Positions 26,449 through 35,635 of a stretch of DNA of 61,555 bases are shown here, one piece after another. Numbering within the stretch: position 1 is the stretch's first letter; each line of letters opens with the position of its first letter. Source of the stretch: an uncultured Clostridium sp. (GTDB lineage: Bacteria; Bacillota; Clostridia; TANB77; CAG-508); NCBI GenBank assembly GCA_948469315.1, contig CAOKLQ010000011.1:1-61555 (forward strand), given 5' to 3'. Under the pieces are notes generated by a model, which made no database searches, was not told the origin of the DNA, and saw nothing but the letters and a program-made list of their open reading frames with translations. A program made the translations under genes and the position numbers.

Positions 26449-26651
26449 AGTAATACCTCCTAAGATTTTTATATAATGTTTAAGTGTTCCTATTACTTTA
26501 TTAGATACTAAACCTCCTTATAAATTTTTCAATGTACAAAAAACTTTTAATATTATATCATACATTTACATAATATTCAAGTAAAACTAAAAAAATAACT
26601 GCTAAACTAAAATTCTCTTGTCAAATCATTTATATATTGATATTTTATTTT

Positions 26652-27704
26652 CTAATTTACCAATTCTTGCATTAAATTATGCACAGACACAATTTTTTTT
26701 ACTTTATCTACATTACTTCCGCAAAATACTAATGCATTTTGAATATCTCCTTTTACAGCATTTACCAAAGCTTTTGTTATACAGTAAGGTGTATCTGATA
26801 CATTACATGTTTTTATACAGTTATAACATTTATCAATTTTATACTTTTTATTTTCAGTTTGTTTTATAAATGTATTATAAATTGCTCTTCCTGGCATCCC
26901 TACTGGGCTGTTTATTATTTTTATGTCTTCTTTTTTGGCATTTATATATGCTTTTTTAAATTCATCTGATGCATCACATTCATGCGTTGCAACAAATCTT
27001 GTTGCCATTTGTACTCCACTTGCTCCTAATTTTAAATATCTTTCTATATCTTTTTTGTCCCATATTCCTCCTGCTGCAATTACTGGAATTTGTTTATTAT
27101 GCTCATTTTCTATTTCTTTTATATATTCTACAATTTCTTTTGTTATATCTTCTAATTTAGGTTTGTTTTCTTCTTCTAATTCTTCTTTTTTAAATCCTAA
27201 ATGACCTCCCGCTTCTGGACCTTCTATTACTATCATATCTGGAATATAATTATATTTTTTTATCCAATGTTTTACAATTATTTTGCAACATCTTAAAGAT
27301 GATACTATTGGTGCAATTTTTGTATTACTTCCTCGAACATATTCTGGAAGCTCTTTTGGTATTCCTGCTCCTGATATTATTAAATCTATTTTATTTTTTA
27401 CACATTCTTTTACTATTTCTTTGTAATTATTTAATGCTACCATTATATTTACTCCTAATATTTTGTCATCTCCTGCTAATTTCCTTGCTTTTTTTATTTC
27501 TTCTCCTATTGCTCTTAAATTTGCTTTCATTGGATTTTTATTAAAATCTTCTTGGTTATACCCTATATCTGCTGTTGAAATTACTCCTATTCCTCCTTCT
27601 TTACTTACGGTGCCTGCTAATTTATGCATTGAAACACCTACTCCCATTCCTCCTTGTATTATAGGATATTTTGATTTTTTATCTCCTATTTTTATACCTT
27701 CCAT
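26652..27704 (-). CDS. NAD(P)H-dependent flavin oxidoreductase (nitronate monooxygenase/FabK-like)
   Basis: A 350-residue TIM-barrel FMN enzyme. The N-terminal PIIQGGMGVGVSMHKLAGTVSKEGGIGVIS, central VIEGPEAGGHLGF with the active-site His, and IPVIAAGGIWDKKDIERYLKLGASGVQMATRF phosphate-binding segment define the nitronate monooxygenase/enoyl-ACP reductase II group. A C-terminal Cys pattern (CYNCIKTC) could bind a metal or cluster. Which reaction it performs is uncertain; many clostridial members of this length are nitronate monooxygenases. Confidence 0.88.
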   Translation of the reverse strand: MEGIKIGDKKSKYPIIQGGMGVGVSMHKLAGTVSKEGGIGVISTADIGYNQEDFNKNPMKANLRAIGEEIKKARKLAGDDKILGVNIMVALNNYKEIVKECVKNKIDLIISGAGIPKELPEYVRGSNTKIAPIVSSLRCCKIIVKHWIKKYNYIPDMIVIEGPEAGGHLGFKKEELEEENKPKLEDITKEIVEYIKEIENEHNKQIPVIAAGGIWDKKDIERYLKLGASGVQMATRFVATHECDASDEFKKAYINAKKEDIKIINSPVGMPGRAIYNTFIKQTENKKYKIDKCYNCIKTCNVSDTPYCITKALVNAVKGDIQNALVFCGSNVDKVKKIVSVHNLMQELVN

Positions 27705-27820
27705 TTATTACCTCCATATAATCTAGTTTACTATACTAGATTATACTTTTAATAATACTTTGTCAATTAGTTGACTAGGTGTTCAAAAAGTGATAATATT
27801 ACATAAAAAGGAGGATTCAT

Positions 27821-28333
27821 ATGAATAAAAAAGATATTGTACAAATAAATGAATTTCATATTCCAAGATGGAAAGAACTTCCAAGTGTGGATTTATATTT
27901 AGACCAAGTAGTTAATTTTATTAATTCTTGTTTATCTTCCTATATATTTTTTAATACAAATAATAAGAAAAAAGAAAATGAATTATTAACAAAAACTATG
28001 ATAAATAATTATGTAAAAAATGAATTAATAGAAGCACCTATAAAAAAGCAATATTCTAAAACACATATAGCAAAATTATTTGTAATTTGTGTTTTAAAGC
28101 AAGTTTATAGTATGCAAGATATAAAAACTTTAATTGAAATTGCAACTAAAGACTCTAATATTCAAATTGCTTATGATAAATTTTGCAAATTATTTGAAGA
28201 AGCCTTGCTTTGTACTTATACAAGGAAAGATTTTATAGATAAACATTCTAGTAGTGATAATTTATATTTACTAAAATCTGTTTTACTTTCTTGTAGTTAT
28301 AAAATTTATGTGCAAAATGTGACAAATATTTAA
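27821..28333 (+). CDS. DUF1836 domain protein
   Basis: A 170-residue protein of a family widespread in Firmicutes. It begins with FHIPRWKELPSVDLYLDQVVNFIN, the conserved DUF1836 opening, and continues with LTKTMINNYVKNELIEAPIKKQYSKTHIAKLFVICVLKQVYSM, which looks like a MerR-type helix-turn-helix that reads DNA. Probably a transcription factor; no experimental role is known to me. AAGGAGG precedes the ATG. An AATCTAGT inverted repeat (27720-27742) in the divergent spacer may be its operator. Confidence 0.88.
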   Translation: MNKKDIVQINEFHIPRWKELPSVDLYLDQVVNFINSCLSSYIFFNTNNKKKENELLTKTMINNYVKNELIEAPIKKQYSKTHIAKLFVICVLKQVYSMQDIKTLIEIATKDSNIQIAYDKFCKLFEEALLCTYTRKDFIDKHSSSDNLYLLKSVLLSCSYKIYVQNVTNI

Positions 28334-28372
28334 TGTAATTATTACTAATTTAAAGTTATTTCTCTGAAGTTT

Positions 28373-28398
28373 AGGCGATTTCTAATCGCCCCTACAAG
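28373..28398. repeat. GGCGAT...ATCGCCCCTAC palindromic repeat
   Basis: AGGCGATTTCTAATCGCC is a stem-loop followed by CCTACAAG, matching the family at 19985 and 44410. It lies between the convergent DUF1836 and MFS genes. Confidence 0.65.
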
Positions 28399-28434
28399 TT
28401 CATTTTTATATATTTTTTTATAATATGTAATTTA

Positions 28435-29715
28435 TTATAATTTAACATCTTGTATTTTTTGGGGACTTAATCCAACTCTTGATTTCATATAAACTAAAAC
28501 TGCAATTGTTAAAATAACAAACACAATTCCCATAATTATTGTAGCAACATAAGCCTCACTAAAAATACCTATAGTAATAGAGCCTACTATTCCTATTATG
28601 GCTCTTATTAAGTTTTTTCCAAAAGAATTCGCTGAATATATTTTTGGTAATAAATCTTTGCTTGCAAAATTTCCTAAATATCTTTTTATTAATATATCAT
28701 AAATCGCTCTTGATGCATAATTTGACATTGAACAAATTACAACAATTATAATTAAAATAAAGTTTGGTAATTTTAGTAGTACAATTAATCCAGATATTAG
28801 TACTGATATTGAGGATAATAATCCAATTACTGTTAGTGATTTATTTCTAAATTTATTATGAATAATTCGTTGTTTTTTAGTAGCTATTCCAGATGTAATT
28901 CCTAGTATTGCTGCTATAATTCCAATTATTTTAGATGATGCACCTAAGCTACTTAAAATATTTATTCTATAATCTGTAAATAAACAATGAAATCCCCATA
29001 TTAATCCAGAATATAATATTAAAGCTCTTAATCTTTTAGATTTTACCATTGTTTTTAATGCTTTTATTAAATCTGTTATTTCATCTTTAAATCTACTTTG
29101 CATATTTTCTTTTAATTTATTTTGATTTATATCTTCGAATTGTAGTCCTAAAAAACAAGCCATTGTAGCAAATATTGCTGAACAAATAAATGGTATATAT
29201 GGATTAATAGCATAAAGAAAGCCTGATAAAACTGATGTTATTGCATCTAAATAAAAATAGTGTGAGGCCCCTTTACCTTCAATTTTAGAAAATATCTCTC
29301 TTTTCTTAGTAGTTTTTGGTATAGATATATCTAGCAAACTTGGATCTGCTATTTCTTTTATACTAAATGTAATAGTACTAATAAATTCAGCTATTAAAAG
29401 CCATATTAAATTACGGCTAAACATTATTAGAATAATATATATAACATTACTGACATTTGCTAAAAACGCACTTTTTATATATCCTAATTTATTTACTATT
29501 ATTGTTGCTGGAATTTGAAAAATTGCCATAAACAAAGCAAACATTGATGTTGATAAAATTACATCAGATGCGTTTATTCCTCTAACTTCAGTTAAAAATA
29601 TAAATTTTATAGCATACATAAATACTATATCTATTGATAACATTCTATAAATAGAATATAATTTCATATTTTTCTTACGTATATTTGCTAACTTTTTTTC
29701 ATCGGTTTGTTCCAT
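28435..29715 (-). CDS. Major facilitator superfamily transporter
   Basis: A 426-residue protein with about 12 hydrophobic segments. The N-terminal half contains LFMAIFQIPATIIVNKLGYIKSAF, the usual MFS position for the first cytoplasmic loop, and the middle loop is charged (LKENMQSRFKDEITDLIKALKTMVKSKRLR). The fold is clear, the substrate is not. It probably exports a small compound. Confidence 0.85.
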   Translation of the reverse strand: MEQTDEKKLANIRKKNMKLYSIYRMLSIDIVFMYAIKFIFLTEVRGINASDVILSTSMFALFMAIFQIPATIIVNKLGYIKSAFLANVSNVIYIILIMFSRNLIWLLIAEFISTITFSIKEIADPSLLDISIPKTTKKREIFSKIEGKGASHYFYLDAITSVLSGFLYAINPYIPFICSAIFATMACFLGLQFEDINQNKLKENMQSRFKDEITDLIKALKTMVKSKRLRALILYSGLIWGFHCLFTDYRINILSSLGASSKIIGIIAAILGITSGIATKKQRIIHNKFRNKSLTVIGLLSSISVLISGLIVLLKLPNFILIIIVVICSMSNYASRAIYDILIKRYLGNFASKDLLPKIYSANSFGKNLIRAIIGIVGSITIGIFSEAYVATIIMGIVFVILTIAVLVYMKSRVGLSPQKIQDVKL

Positions 29716-29811
29716 ATTTACACCTATCTTTTTTAATATTTAAATTTATACAAATTGTTGACACTATTGACATTATAAAAATTACGATAAATACTTTCTC
29801 TCCTTAATTTA

Positions 29812-30282
29812 TTATTCCATAAAAGAACTAGGATGATATGATGTAATTCCTAATTCTTCTGCTTTTCTTAAAACATCTAGTCTATCATCTACAAAAACCA
29901 TATCTTGTAAATTAACTTTTAACTTTTTAGAATATTGGGTTATTACATCTGGCTTTAACATTGTAGAACTTATAAAAATTATATTTTCCTTTTTTATGTT
30001 TGGATAATTTTCTTCTAACCATTTATATTTTTGATTTACTTCATTATTTGTAACAATAGTACCAAGCACAAATATTTTATCAGGATTTAACTTACTTATT
30101 ATATTTTGCATAGTTTTTAATGGTCTTGATTTATAAAACAGATCTGAAAATAATAAATCTTCTAAATTTTGGCAACCTAATTCTGCGCATTTTCCATTAT
30201 ATAATTTATCTTTAAATCTATATTCTGCTAAAGTTCCATCTACATCAAAAAATACATATTTTGCTTTTAATTTTTCTAACAT
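29812..30282 (-). CDS. HAD-superfamily hydrolase
   Basis: A 156-residue protein. VFFDVDGTLAEYRFK is HAD motif I (nucleophile Asp and acid/base Asp), IFVLGTIVTNNEV occupies the motif II position, a Lys lies in TMLKPD, and VFVDDRLDVLRKAEELGI is motif IV. There is almost no cap domain, as in small phosphatases. Substrate unknown. It follows the EamA transporter on the same strand with a 33-base gap. Confidence 0.85.
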   Translation of the reverse strand: MLEKLKAKYVFFDVDGTLAEYRFKDKLYNGKCAELGCQNLEDLLFSDLFYKSRPLKTMQNIISKLNPDKIFVLGTIVTNNEVNQKYKWLEENYPNIKKENIIFISSTMLKPDVITQYSKKLKVNLQDMVFVDDRLDVLRKAEELGITSYHPSSFME

Positions 30283-30315
30283 ATTATATTCTCCATTTCT
30301 TATTATAAATTTATC

Positions 30316-31179
30316 TTAATTTTTACTTATTGCTAATGTTATAACACATAAAAAAACGCCTATTATCATTAAATATTTTTTCCATGTTATTTCTTCTTTT
30401 AGTATAAACTTTGATGCTAAAATTGTTATAACAATAGAACTAGATGTAATAACTGAAACTGTTGACACTTGTCCATTTATCAAACTAAATCTACTACATA
30501 AATTTGCACCTAAATCTAATGCAGCATGAAATAAAAATAATCCTTTATAATTTACTTGTTTTAAATTTATATAGTTCCATTTTTTTGTAATTAAACAATA
30601 TAATATTACACCTAAAATAATTACTAATCCATAATAAAATACTACAATTAAAGGATTTCCAAATATATTTATATATACTTTATTTAAAAATCCTGCTATT
30701 CCATTGAACAAAACAAATCCATATGCATATAGTATTCCTTTACTTTCTTGTATACTACTAGTATCTTTTTGTGTTTTTGATAATAATATTGTTAAAATAA
30801 TTAGAATTGATGAAACAATTAATTGTAATAAGGTAAGTTTATCTTTTAATATTAAAACTCCTAAAAGTAAAGTTATTACAGTATTTCCTTTTCTAATTGG
30901 TGACACTGTTGATACACTTGCATATTTAATTGATAGAATTGCACAAATATAGCCAATTGATTGAATTATTGAAAGTGGTGCTATTTTTATTAAATTCCAA
31001 ATATTAAAATTTTTTACTACATCTGTTGAAAATGCACCTATTATTACATAAGCAATATTTCCAATTAATAATCCTAATAGAGATAATCTTATTGATAAAT
31101 TATCTTTTGAACATTTTTTCATAACTATAGCAGTAAAACCAGTAAATATTGCAGAAATTAAACTTAAGTATAACCACAT
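30316..31179 (-). CDS. EamA/DMT-family transporter
   Basis: A 287-residue protein with ten predicted membrane helices in two halves, each with the EamA pattern (KYASVSTVSPIRKGNTVITLLLGVLILKDKLTLLQL in the first, INGQVSTVSVITSSSIVITILASKFILKEEITWKKY in the second). These transporters carry small metabolites such as amino acids or sugars. It is probably co-transcribed with the HAD gene. Two matched palindromes lie 120-180 bases upstream. Confidence 0.9.
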   Translation of the reverse strand: MWLYLSLISAIFTGFTAIVMKKCSKDNLSIRLSLLGLLIGNIAYVIIGAFSTDVVKNFNIWNLIKIAPLSIIQSIGYICAILSIKYASVSTVSPIRKGNTVITLLLGVLILKDKLTLLQLIVSSILIILTILLSKTQKDTSSIQESKGILYAYGFVLFNGIAGFLNKVYINIFGNPLIVVFYYGLVIILGVILYCLITKKWNYINLKQVNYKGLFLFHAALDLGANLCSRFSLINGQVSTVSVITSSSIVITILASKFILKEEITWKKYLMIIGVFLCVITLAISKN

Positions 31180-31297
31180 ATTATTCTCCTACTTAAATTT
31201 CTTGTACTTTTTTGTATCTTTATATCACATAATGAGTTAAATAGTCAATTTCCTAACTTTTTAAAATCTATTTCAAAAAATTATATTTATTGTGAAA

Positions 31298-31359
31298 TTT
31301 TTGCACTAGATTGCAAAAAGTCTTTTTATTTATAAAGTTTTTGCATTTTACTGCAAAAA
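31298..31359. promoter_or_regulatory. Paired TTTTTGCA-N6-TGCAAAAA palindromes in a 300-base spacer
   Basis: Two 22-base palindromes of identical design, 31298-31319 and 31338-31359, have centres 40 bases apart, close to four helical turns. This is the layout of a cooperative operator. They lie upstream of the EamA gene. I see no open reading frame in the 31180-31480 spacer. Confidence 0.55.
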
Positions 31360-31480
31360 AATAACCAAATGTACTTATATTTAAAGTTCATTTAGTTATT
31401 TATTCTATATTTTTAAATTAATATTTTAATTCATTATTCTTAAAATAATATATATCATATTAAAATCCTAATTTATTAAT

Positions 31481-32743
31481 CTATACATATTTTCTTTTAA
31501 TATAAATTCTTAAGTAAATCGTCCTGACTGTTCTATCTATTCCACACACAAAAGATAATCCAATTAAACCTAAATTTATATATTTTGCTAACATTACAAG
31601 TGGAATTCTAACACATAATCCGCCTATTAATGCCATATTCCTAATTGCTTTTGTATCTTTATTGGCTGATAAATATGCTGTGTAATTACAAGATGCTACT
31701 GTGGCTAGAAATTCTAGTGAATAAAACCATATATATGGATTACACTCATTCCATGGAATTGCTCTACCTAATAGCCACCAAGTTGGATACATAAGTATAA
31801 TTCCAATTAAAACTCCAAAACCTATTCCATAAAATCCAACTATATCTACTTTTCTTATTAAATTTTCCTTTTTATTTTCAATGTCATTTGAATATGCAAT
31901 TAGTAATCCAGAATGGTAACCATCTGATATTTCTGTAACTGTATCTATAATTGTTGCACAAGCACAATGTATTGCATATATATTTGTTCCAAATGAACTT
32001 GCTACACTTGTATACCAAATATTTACTATTCTTTGAATAACTTTATTAAATATTAAATCTTTTGCATATTCAAAAATTTCTTTTATATACTCTAAAGTTA
32101 CTTTTCCTATTTTAAACTTAGATACAATAAATAATAAACTAGTATTTATTATTGTTGAAACAATTGTTGCAATATATATTCCTATTTCGTTGTAGCCATA
32201 TTTTATACTTATTATATCGCCTAATATATTAATAATTGATGCAATAACCATTATTATAAATATTTCTCTTGTTTTATTATTTATTTTTAAATCATTTCTT
32301 GCTATAAAACCAATAGATACAAAAGGTAATTGTATTGCCTTTAATTTTAAAATTATTGTTAATATTTCCCTTGCATTATCTTCAAGAGTATAAATATATG
32401 TAATATTTTTTGAAAATATAAATAATACTATTGATGTTACAAGGCTACAAAATAATTCTAATGCTACTCCTGTTGTATTTATATTTTTGTAATTTGTTTT
32501 ATCTCTAACCAACACAATACTATGTGCTTGACTAATACAACCTTGCACAGTATTTATTGCCCAATTTAATGTAATAAATGATGAAAAAACTATAATTGCT
32601 GTTTTTCCTACTGAATTTGATAGAGATTTATCTATAATTACTAATATTGTATTTGTAAATTCTACTACTATATATGGTAATACAAATACTAATGTTTTTA
32701 ATATTTCTTTATGTTGTATTTTATTTTTCATATTATTTTCCAT
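31481..32743 (-). CDS. MATE-type multidrug/oligosaccharidyl-lipid flippase family protein
   Basis: A 420-residue protein with about 12 membrane segments: a typical first helix (LVFVLPYIVVEFTNTILVIIDKSLSNSVG), a central SSFGTNIYAIHCACATIIDTV and NYTAYLSANKDTKAIRNMALIGG near the end. The overall pattern matches MATE transporters, which exchange Na+ or H+ for organic cations. The substrate cannot be told. Confidence 0.8.
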   Translation of the reverse strand: MENNMKNKIQHKEILKTLVFVLPYIVVEFTNTILVIIDKSLSNSVGKTAIIVFSSFITLNWAINTVQGCISQAHSIVLVRDKTNYKNINTTGVALELFCSLVTSIVLFIFSKNITYIYTLEDNAREILTIILKLKAIQLPFVSIGFIARNDLKINNKTREIFIIMVIASIINILGDIISIKYGYNEIGIYIATIVSTIINTSLLFIVSKFKIGKVTLEYIKEIFEYAKDLIFNKVIQRIVNIWYTSVASSFGTNIYAIHCACATIIDTVTEISDGYHSGLLIAYSNDIENKKENLIRKVDIVGFYGIGFGVLIGIILMYPTWWLLGRAIPWNECNPYIWFYSLEFLATVASCNYTAYLSANKDTKAIRNMALIGGLCVRIPLVMLAKYINLGLIGLSFVCGIDRTVRTIYLRIYIKRKYV

Positions 32744-32802
32744 TTCTATTATTTAAAATTTAATATAATTATATCATAAAATATAATCTATAATCTATTA
32801 TT

Positions 32803-33339
32803 TTAAAACCACTCTAACACTTCATCTAAATCTTTTTTCTTTCTTTGTTTCCAAACCTCTTTCACTTCTCCTATTACTATAGCTGAAACTAAATCTTGTT
32901 CTTCTTTTTTTACTAATTCTTCTATTTTCTTTTTAGTATATTTTATATCCCTTATCCAAAGTGAACCTAGCCCTAAATCTGTCGCTCTTAAACATATATG
33001 TTCTATTGCTCCACCTATTGAAAGTAGATCACCTGTATTCCAATCATCATCATAATTTTTAAATACTAATATTAAAATAGGTGCTTGTTTTATTATTTTT
33101 GCTGTACCTATAATGCTTGTATTTTTCCTATTATAATTTTGTGCATCTTCTATCATACTATTAGCAATTTCATTTTTAACTTCTTTTTGTACTACAACAA
33201 ATTTCCATGGTTGCCTATTTTTAGCTGATGGAGCCATTCTCGCACAATCTACTAAATCTTCTATTGTTTCTTTTGAAATTTCTGCATCTTTATAACATCT
33301 AATACTTTTTCTATTTTTTATTACTTCTTTTAATTCCAT
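32803..33339 (-). CDS. Nitroreductase-family flavoprotein
   Basis: A 178-residue FMN enzyme. The N-terminal VIKNRKSIRCYKDAEISKETIEDLVDCARMAPSAKNRQPWKFVVV is the FMN-binding signature, GGAIEHICLRATDLGLGSLWIRD the second cofactor segment, and ending LDEVLEWF the dimer arm. These enzymes reduce nitro or quinone groups with NAD(P)H. It faces away from a divergent small membrane gene. The spacer holds an AATATAAAC/GTTTATATT inverted repeat at 33379-33420. Confidence 0.9.
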   Translation of the reverse strand: MELKEVIKNRKSIRCYKDAEISKETIEDLVDCARMAPSAKNRQPWKFVVVQKEVKNEIANSMIEDAQNYNRKNTSIIGTAKIIKQAPILILVFKNYDDDWNTGDLLSIGGAIEHICLRATDLGLGSLWIRDIKYTKKKIEELVKKEEQDLVSAIVIGEVKEVWKQRKKKDLDEVLEWF

Positions 33340-33597
33340 TTTCTCCTCCTTGTTTTTTAATATAAATTAAAGCAATAAAAAAATATAAACAAAACCAATA
33401 TCAATTTCGTTTATATTTTTATATAATCTATGTATTTTTTGTTATTAAATAAACATATCTAAAACCAATTATGTTTAGTATTTTATTAATAAAAATTTTA
33501 TAATAGATAATAAACACTTTTTCTAATTTAGAAAATCGCAATATTCTTTCTTTTTCATGCAACATTTATTCATAACAACAATGAAAGGAGATACTCT

Positions 33598-33957
33598 ATG
33601 GGAAAAGAAGAAGATGATGATGGACGCTATACTGAATTTATAATTGGAATACTTGTAATAATAATCGCTTTTATTATTTACTTGGTTCCTAATGAAAGTA
33701 TTGTAGATGAATCAACTGTAACAGCTATTGTAACTGATAAAGAATTTAATCCTACATACTATTATTTAATTGGAACTACCATAGGATATGATGATGAAGA
33801 ATATTTAATAACTGTAGATTATGAAGATATCACCACCACATTTGATAATGCAACATTATACAATGCAGTAAATATTGGAGATACTATACAAGTTAATTTG
33901 TATACCTATTATGACGAAAATGGAAATGTTGAAAGAAAAGTATTGCGGCTAAAATAA
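33598..33957 (+). CDS. Small membrane-anchored protein, function unknown
   Basis: A 119-residue protein: an acidic start (GKEEDDDG), one membrane segment (about 14-30), then a beta-rich outer domain of about 85 residues. I do not recognise the family. Two codons before the last residue is CGG (33946-33948). Read as Arg the protein ends RLK; with the +1 shift it would end in Gly followed directly by TAA. Either ending is possible. AAAGGAG precedes the ATG. Confidence 0.7.
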   Translation: MGKEEDDDGRYTEFIIGILVIIIAFIIYLVPNESIVDESTVTAIVTDKEFNPTYYYLIGTTIGYDDEEYLITVDYEDITTTFDNATLYNAVNIGDTIQVNLYTYYDENGNVERKVLRLK

Positions 33958-34001
33958 TTAAAATAATGAGGAGATCTAAATAGGACTCCTCATTATTTTA
34001 A
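33957..34001. terminator. Strong bidirectional terminator
   Basis: TTAAAATAATGAGGAG and CTCCTCATTATTTTAA are perfect inverse complements over 16 bases with a 13-base loop, between two converging genes. Confidence 0.9.
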
Positions 34002-34816
34002 TTTTCCTTAGCTTTTATAGGCATGTATATATAACAGTTATTATCTACATAAACTTCTATATTAAATTGTTTGTTTTTCTTCCAATTTATTTCATAATTA
34101 GTAGATGGCAACCATTGTGAATAAATCTTTTTATCTGTATTTGTTATATCTTTTTGCTTACGAGAACCTACATTAAAAATTGCATATTTCCCCTTAGGGA
34201 TTATAAATTTATCTGTGTTTTTAAATTCTTTTTGGCAACCTACATAATAATAATATGTATCATCTTTATACATATAAATTCCATACATCTTACTTTCGTC
34301 GAACTTTTTATGAAGTCCATTTTCTTCTATTTCTTTATATAATTTTCTTATATTAAACAATAAATCTTCATGTGTTTTTGCACAAGTTCTTTTGCAATAA
34401 ATTATTGTATCTCCTAATTCCTTTATTTTATAATTTAGTTCTTCACATACTTGATTAGTATTTTTAAATGTAATTATAGGAAATTGTTTATATTCTTTAG
34501 ATGTATTTCTACACTCACTTGGAGTTATTTTAAACATATTTTTAAACGCTCTTGAAAAAGATATTGAAGATTCATAACCATACTTTATTGCTAAATCTAT
34601 TATTTTTATATTACTTGATTTTAATTCCTCAAAAGCTTTACTTAATTTTCTTTTTCGAATATATTCTGATAAAGAAGTATTAGTTAAAAACATAAATATT
34701 CTTTGCAAAGAATACTCTGATACACCAACTATTTTAGCTAACTGTTTATAATCTATTTCTTCTGTTAAATTTTCTTCTATATAATTTATCATTTCATTTA
34801 AATAATCAAAATTCAT
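33998..34816 (-). CDS. AraC-family regulator with GyrI-like effector domain
   Basis: A 272-residue protein. Residues 1-105 hold the two AraC helix-turn-helices (IDYKQLAKIVGVSEYSLQRIF and IIDLAIKYGYESSISFSRAFKNMFKITPSECR). Residues 120-270 resemble the GyrI-like/effector-binding fold (IYCKRTCAKTHEDL, GKYAIFNVG, YSQWLPSTNYEI, EVYVD), which captures small hydrophobic drugs in relatives such as Rob. It follows the CmpB, MscS and RNase HI genes on the same strand and may be transcribed with them. Confidence 0.9.
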   Translation of the reverse strand: MNFDYLNEMINYIEENLTEEIDYKQLAKIVGVSEYSLQRIFMFLTNTSLSEYIRKRKLSKAFEELKSSNIKIIDLAIKYGYESSISFSRAFKNMFKITPSECRNTSKEYKQFPIITFKNTNQVCEELNYKIKELGDTIIYCKRTCAKTHEDLLFNIRKLYKEIEENGLHKKFDESKMYGIYMYKDDTYYYYVGCQKEFKNTDKFIIPKGKYAIFNVGSRKQKDITNTDKKIYSQWLPSTNYEINWKKNKQFNIEVYVDNNCYIYMPIKAKEN

Positions 34817-34837
34817 TTTTTCCCCTATAGCTTTATA

Positions 34838-35635
34838 TTATTTTTCAAACTTATAATAATATGGCTTCAAATCTGGCAATAAATTTTTCACATATACTAA
34901 TGAATTATCTTTTAGCCTAATTGTTAAGTTTGGATATGCCTTTATCATTACTTCATCATTCCAGTGCTTTTGTATAAATTGTGAGTATTTTTCGCTTCCA
35001 TATATTTTTTCATATGTATTAATTACTTTTTGTTTATCTTTTACATCTAAATTATTTGTGACTGTTTGTCTTGTTAAATATGCATTTATTGCAAATGCTG
35101 ATATTACACAATCTATAAACATTGCAATTGTTATTATTGCTATAATAATTTTTGGAGCTTTTTTATTATTTACTTTTGTTTTTAACCAATTTAAAAATCT
35201 ATCTACTTGAGGATTTACTGATTTCATTAAATAAAGCCCTAAAAATCCCCAGAATACTGAATATATAAAACTTATTCTTCCATTTATATTTAAGAATCTA
35301 TTTGAATAATCCCACCATCTTACATCTAATAATAATTCTCCAATTAAACTTATACTATATTCAACAATTGAACCTACTAAAAAGCCTCCTACAAATAGTG
35401 TATAATTATTTTTTTTGAAATATTGAAGTGCTATTATCATAATTACTGCTCCTACTCCATAAATAGAGCAAAATGGTCCATAAAGAAAACTTTTTCTGCT
35501 TTCTATTGTTCCATATAATATGAATGGATAAATAGTTTCTATAATATACCCTATAATACTGTATATTATGAAATATGCAAGTATTCTCCATATTGTAAAA
35601 CCTTTAATTTTTGATAAAAACTGTTTTTGTGTCAT
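34838..35635 (-). CDS. CmpB-type putative ABC-transporter permease (PF06541)
   Basis: A 265-residue protein with five to six membrane segments and the family core IIYSIIGYIIETIYPFILYGTIESRKSFLYGPFCSIYGVGAV and EYSISLIGELLLDVRWWDYSNRFLNINGRISF. The name is historical; no partner ATPase lies nearby and the function is uncertain. A TTG at 35641 is possible, but the ATG at 35635 is the likelier start. It overlaps the end of the mscS-like gene by about 32 bases, a strong sign of coupled translation. Confidence 0.85.
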   Translation of the reverse strand: MTQKQFLSKIKGFTIWRILAYFIIYSIIGYIIETIYPFILYGTIESRKSFLYGPFCSIYGVGAVIMIIALQYFKKNNYTLFVGGFLVGSIVEYSISLIGELLLDVRWWDYSNRFLNINGRISFIYSVFWGFLGLYLMKSVNPQVDRFLNWLKTKVNNKKAPKIIIAIITIAMFIDCVISAFAINAYLTRQTVTNNLDVKDKQKVINTYEKIYGSEKYSQFIQKHWNDEVMIKAYPNLTIRLKDNSLVYVKNLLPDLKPYYYKFEK

